DNA from: Ga0077527 sp049433545
GTDB lineage: Bacteria; Pseudomonadota; Gammaproteobacteria; Burkholderiales; SG8-41
Length of the DNA stretch: 9,042 nt
Direction of reading: 5' to 3'
NCBI GenBank assembly: GCA_049433545.1
Contig: JBMTEY010000102.1
Span: 1 to 9,042, forward strand
The notes under the pieces: generated by a model
Databases searched by the model: none
Told to the model about the DNA's origin: nothing
Seen by the model: the letters and a program-made list of their open reading frames with translations, nothing else
Shown here: positions 7,432 through 9,042 of the stretch, one piece after another
Layout: each line of letters begins with the position of its first letter
Numbering within the stretch: position 1 is the stretch's first letter
Position numbers and translations under genes: made by a program

Positions 7432-8712
7432 TCAGCCGGCGGAAAGGGCATGGGCGCAGGCGATGCCGCTGCGCACCGCGGCCTCGATCGTCGCCGGGTA
7501 ATCGCTGGCGGTGTAATCGCCGGCAAGAAAAAAATTTCTGCAGGCGGTGGCGGAAGACGGGCGCTGCAGGTCCGGCGTGCAGCTGAAGGTCGCGCGCTTC
7601 TCGGCGATCACGCGATGCCACTTGAGCGGCGGCAATACGCCGAACTGCTCGGCGAGATCTGCACACACCCGTCGCGCCAGCGCATCCTGCTGTTCGCCGA
7701 CCTGATCTTCCGAGGCGCTGATCACTGCGCCGACGAGACCGCGCTGGCCGCAGATCGCCTCGCGGTCGAAAATCCACTGCGCGGGGCTGCCGGCGATGCC
7801 GGTCATAGGCGCGGGCAGTTTCAGCGGGCCGTCGAACTGCAGCCAGATGCTGTGTCTGGGTTCGTAGCGCAGTGCCTCGATCTGTGCGCGCGCAACGGCG
7901 AGGGCGGGGATGTCGGCGAGCAATGCCGCGGCGCGATGCGGCGCGACGGCACAGATCACCTGTTCATAATGGCTTGTGCCGTTTCGGGTATGGATGCTGA
8001 AGCCTGTACTGTCCTGCGTGATGCGTTCCACCGGCGTATTGAGTTCGATGTTGCCGCCGTGCTGTCGCACGAATTCCGCTGCCGGTTGCGGAAACAGCAC
8101 AGTGAGATCCATGCGCGCCAGCAGCAGGTCGCTGGCTGCGCGGTGCGCGCCCAGGCTGTCGCGCAGCACATTGAGGAACACCTGCGCCGAGGCGCGCTCA
8201 ATCGGCGTGTTGAGTGCCGCCACGCACAGCGGAGACCATAAATATTGAATTAAAACAACATGTTGCGTATATTCGGCGAGCAGGGCGGAAACCGTGGTGT
8301 CGTGTTCCAGGCGATAACGCCGTGCCTTCATCGCCTGCATGAAGCGTATTACCGCGAGTTTGTCACCGAAGGAAATCCCTGATGCGCAGAGCAGGCCGGC
8401 GGCGACATGCAGCGGCGCAGGCAGCCGCGGTGCGCACAGGCGGAAATGATTGTGGATGCGCAACTCCAGCGGCAGGCGCAGGAAATGTTCGCGCCCCGGC
8501 GCGACGCGTTCGATCAGCCGCAGTGTTTCTGAATATGCGCCGATGAGAATGTGCAGGCCGTTGTCGAGCGCGGTGTCGTTGACGGTGACGCATCGCGCAC
8601 GACCGCCGAGTGTCGCGCCGGCTTCGAACACCGTCGCTGCGATGCCGCGTTCAGCCAGCGTGACCGCCGCGGCCATGCCGGCGTAACCGCCGCCGATGAT
8701 GGCGACGGTCAT
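7432..8712 (-). CDS. hpnE: Hydroxysqualene dehydroxylase HpnE (squalene-associated FAD-dependent desaturase family)
   Basis: HpnE reduces hydroxysqualene to squalene, the last step of the bacterial HpnC/HpnD/HpnE route from farnesyl diphosphate, which feeds hopanoid synthesis. The 426 residues match the amine-oxidase-like FAD family. The Rossmann motif is GGGYAG at 7-12, the FAD ribose is bound by Glu30 (VFEAG), and GGRAR lies at 36-40. HpnE hallmarks are LDNGLHILIGAY (49-60), LWSPLCVAALNTPIERASAQVFLNVLRDSLG (158-188) and the C-terminal FAD segment FFLAGDYTASDYPATIEAAVRSG (394-416). At residue 53 a Leu stands where I recall Gln in the family (DNGQH). Codons 150-158 lie in an unusually AT-rich patch with TTA, ATT and TAT codons, yet the frame is intact. 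The ATG lies 4 bases after the PrpF-family stop with no clear Shine-Dalgarno, suggesting translational coupling. HpnC and HpnD are not in the window. Confidence 0.9.
   Translation of the reverse strand: MTVAIIGGGYAGMAAAVTLAERGIAATVFEAGATLGGRARCVTVNDTALDNGLHILIGAYSETLRLIERVAPGREHFLRLPLELRIHNHFRLCAPRLPAPLHVAAGLLCASGISFGDKLAVIRFMQAMKARRYRLEHDTTVSALLAEYTQHVVLIQYLWSPLCVAALNTPIERASAQVFLNVLRDSLGAHRAASDLLLARMDLTVLFPQPAAEFVRQHGGNIELNTPVERITQDSTGFSIHTRNGTSHYEQVICAVAPHRAAALLADIPALAVARAQIEALRYEPRHSIWLQFDGPLKLPAPMTGIAGSPAQWIFDREAICGQRGLVGAVISASEDQVGEQQDALARRVCADLAEQFGVLPPLKWHRVIAEKRATFSCTPDLQRPSSATACRNFFLAGDYTASDYPATIEAAVRSGIACAHALSAG
8238..8275 (+). repeat. AT-rich patch inside hpnE, copy 2 of a degenerate pair
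   Basis: Read on the plus strand, antisense to hpnE, this stretch contains ATAAATATT (8238-8246), four bases, TAAAACAA (8251-8258) and ATATTCG (8269-8275). Order and spacing are close to the patch at 5112-5147. Only 4 of 27 bases at 8238-8264 are G/C. It encodes hpnE residues about 147-158 without breaking the frame. Confidence 0.4.
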
Positions 8713-8716
8713 GGGT

Positions 8717-9042
8717 TCAGGCGGCGACAGCTTGTTTCGCCGCGGATTTGCCGGCCCAGATTTTCGACGGCACCATCACATGCCCCTCGAAAATCCGGCG
8801 CGCGGTGCGGATCAGCGCGGCGCGGCGCAGATCTTCCTTGCCGTTGCTGAAATCGGCGTCGAGGTCGATCAGGATCATGCCCGAAGGATGCTCGATCTTC
8901 ACCATGCCCTGCGGCGCCGGCTTCAGCGGCGCATGTAGCGGGGCAATTCGCGCGGCGATGGTGCCGGGGATCGCGCAGGCCGATGAAATGCACACCGTGC
9001 CGGTGACCGGATGCGACTTGTGGCAGGTCTCGGGCACGAAAT
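8717..9042 (-). CDS. PrpF-family isomerase/tautomerase, C-terminal part only
   Basis: The gene enters from beyond the right edge; 107 residues and the stop are visible. Marks of the PrpF family (2-methylaconitate cis-trans isomerase, 4-oxalomesaconate tautomerase and relatives, with a diaminopimelate-epimerase-like fold) are HKSHPVTGTVC, then MVKIEHPSGMILIDLD, and the closing ALIRTARRIFEGHVMVPSKIW. The N-terminal domain is outside the window, so I cannot tell a methylcitrate-cycle PrpF from an aromatic-pathway tautomerase or an uncharacterised member. The GTG at 9037 is internal, since the frame continues upstream (Phe codon at 9040-9038) and the sequence lies mid-domain. hpnE begins 4 bases after the stop, so the two are probably in one transcript. 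Confidence is good for the family and low for the substrate. Confidence 0.78.
   Translation of the reverse strand, partial: FVPETCHKSHPVTGTVCISSACAIPGTIAARIAPLHAPLKPAPQGMVKIEHPSGMILIDLDADFSNGKEDLRRAALIRTARRIFEGHVMVPSKIWAGKSAAKQAVAA

Noticed and set aside
7048..8241. 397-codon plus-strand frame antisense to hpnE and ETF-QO
   Set aside because: It spans parts of two real genes on the other strand and matches no family I know.

Overview
The window is a GC-rich stretch of a Gram-negative chromosome. An outer-membrane FadL-type porin, an ETF-ubiquinone oxidoreductase and the squalene-pathway enzyme HpnE together, plus the character of the proteins, point to a betaproteobacterium. That assignment rests on protein style only; there is no rRNA or other marker. 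Seven protein genes fill almost the whole window. I see no tRNA, rRNA, CRISPR array, insertion sequence or phage gene. No stretch over 300 bases lacks a gene; the longest gap is about 145 bases, at 1238-1382.

Plus-strand half (1-5692). The window opens inside a FadL/OMPP1 family long-chain fatty acid porin that lacks only its start and most of its signal peptide. The gene is closed by a strong intrinsic terminator. A separate extended -10 promoter then begins a two-gene beta-oxidation unit: a FadN-type fusion with 3-hydroxyacyl-CoA dehydrogenase first and enoyl-CoA hydratase second, then a FadA-type thiolase. Together the two proteins cover the last three steps of the beta-oxidation cycle. 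About 46 bases downstream, after an AT-rich pocket, lies a small exported protein of the bacterial chalcone isomerase-like fold.

Minus-strand half (9042-5733, convergent). In order of transcription these are the end of a PrpF-family isomerase, hpnE (hydroxysqualene dehydroxylase) only 4 bases later, and ETF-QO. ETF-QO is preceded by a perfect TATAAT and a strong Shine-Dalgarno. The two halves meet in 40 bases (5693-5732) where I see no clear terminator.

How it fits together: FadL admits fatty acids, the fusion protein and thiolase shorten the acyl-CoA, and ETF-QO passes electrons from acyl-CoA dehydrogenase (through ETF, not in this window) to the quinone pool. The chalcone isomerase-like protein may bind fatty acids, which would suit this place but is inference. 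HpnE and the PrpF-family protein do not belong to this pathway in any obvious way. The most unusual feature is a pair of similar AT-rich patches, one just before the chalcone isomerase-like gene and one inside hpnE.
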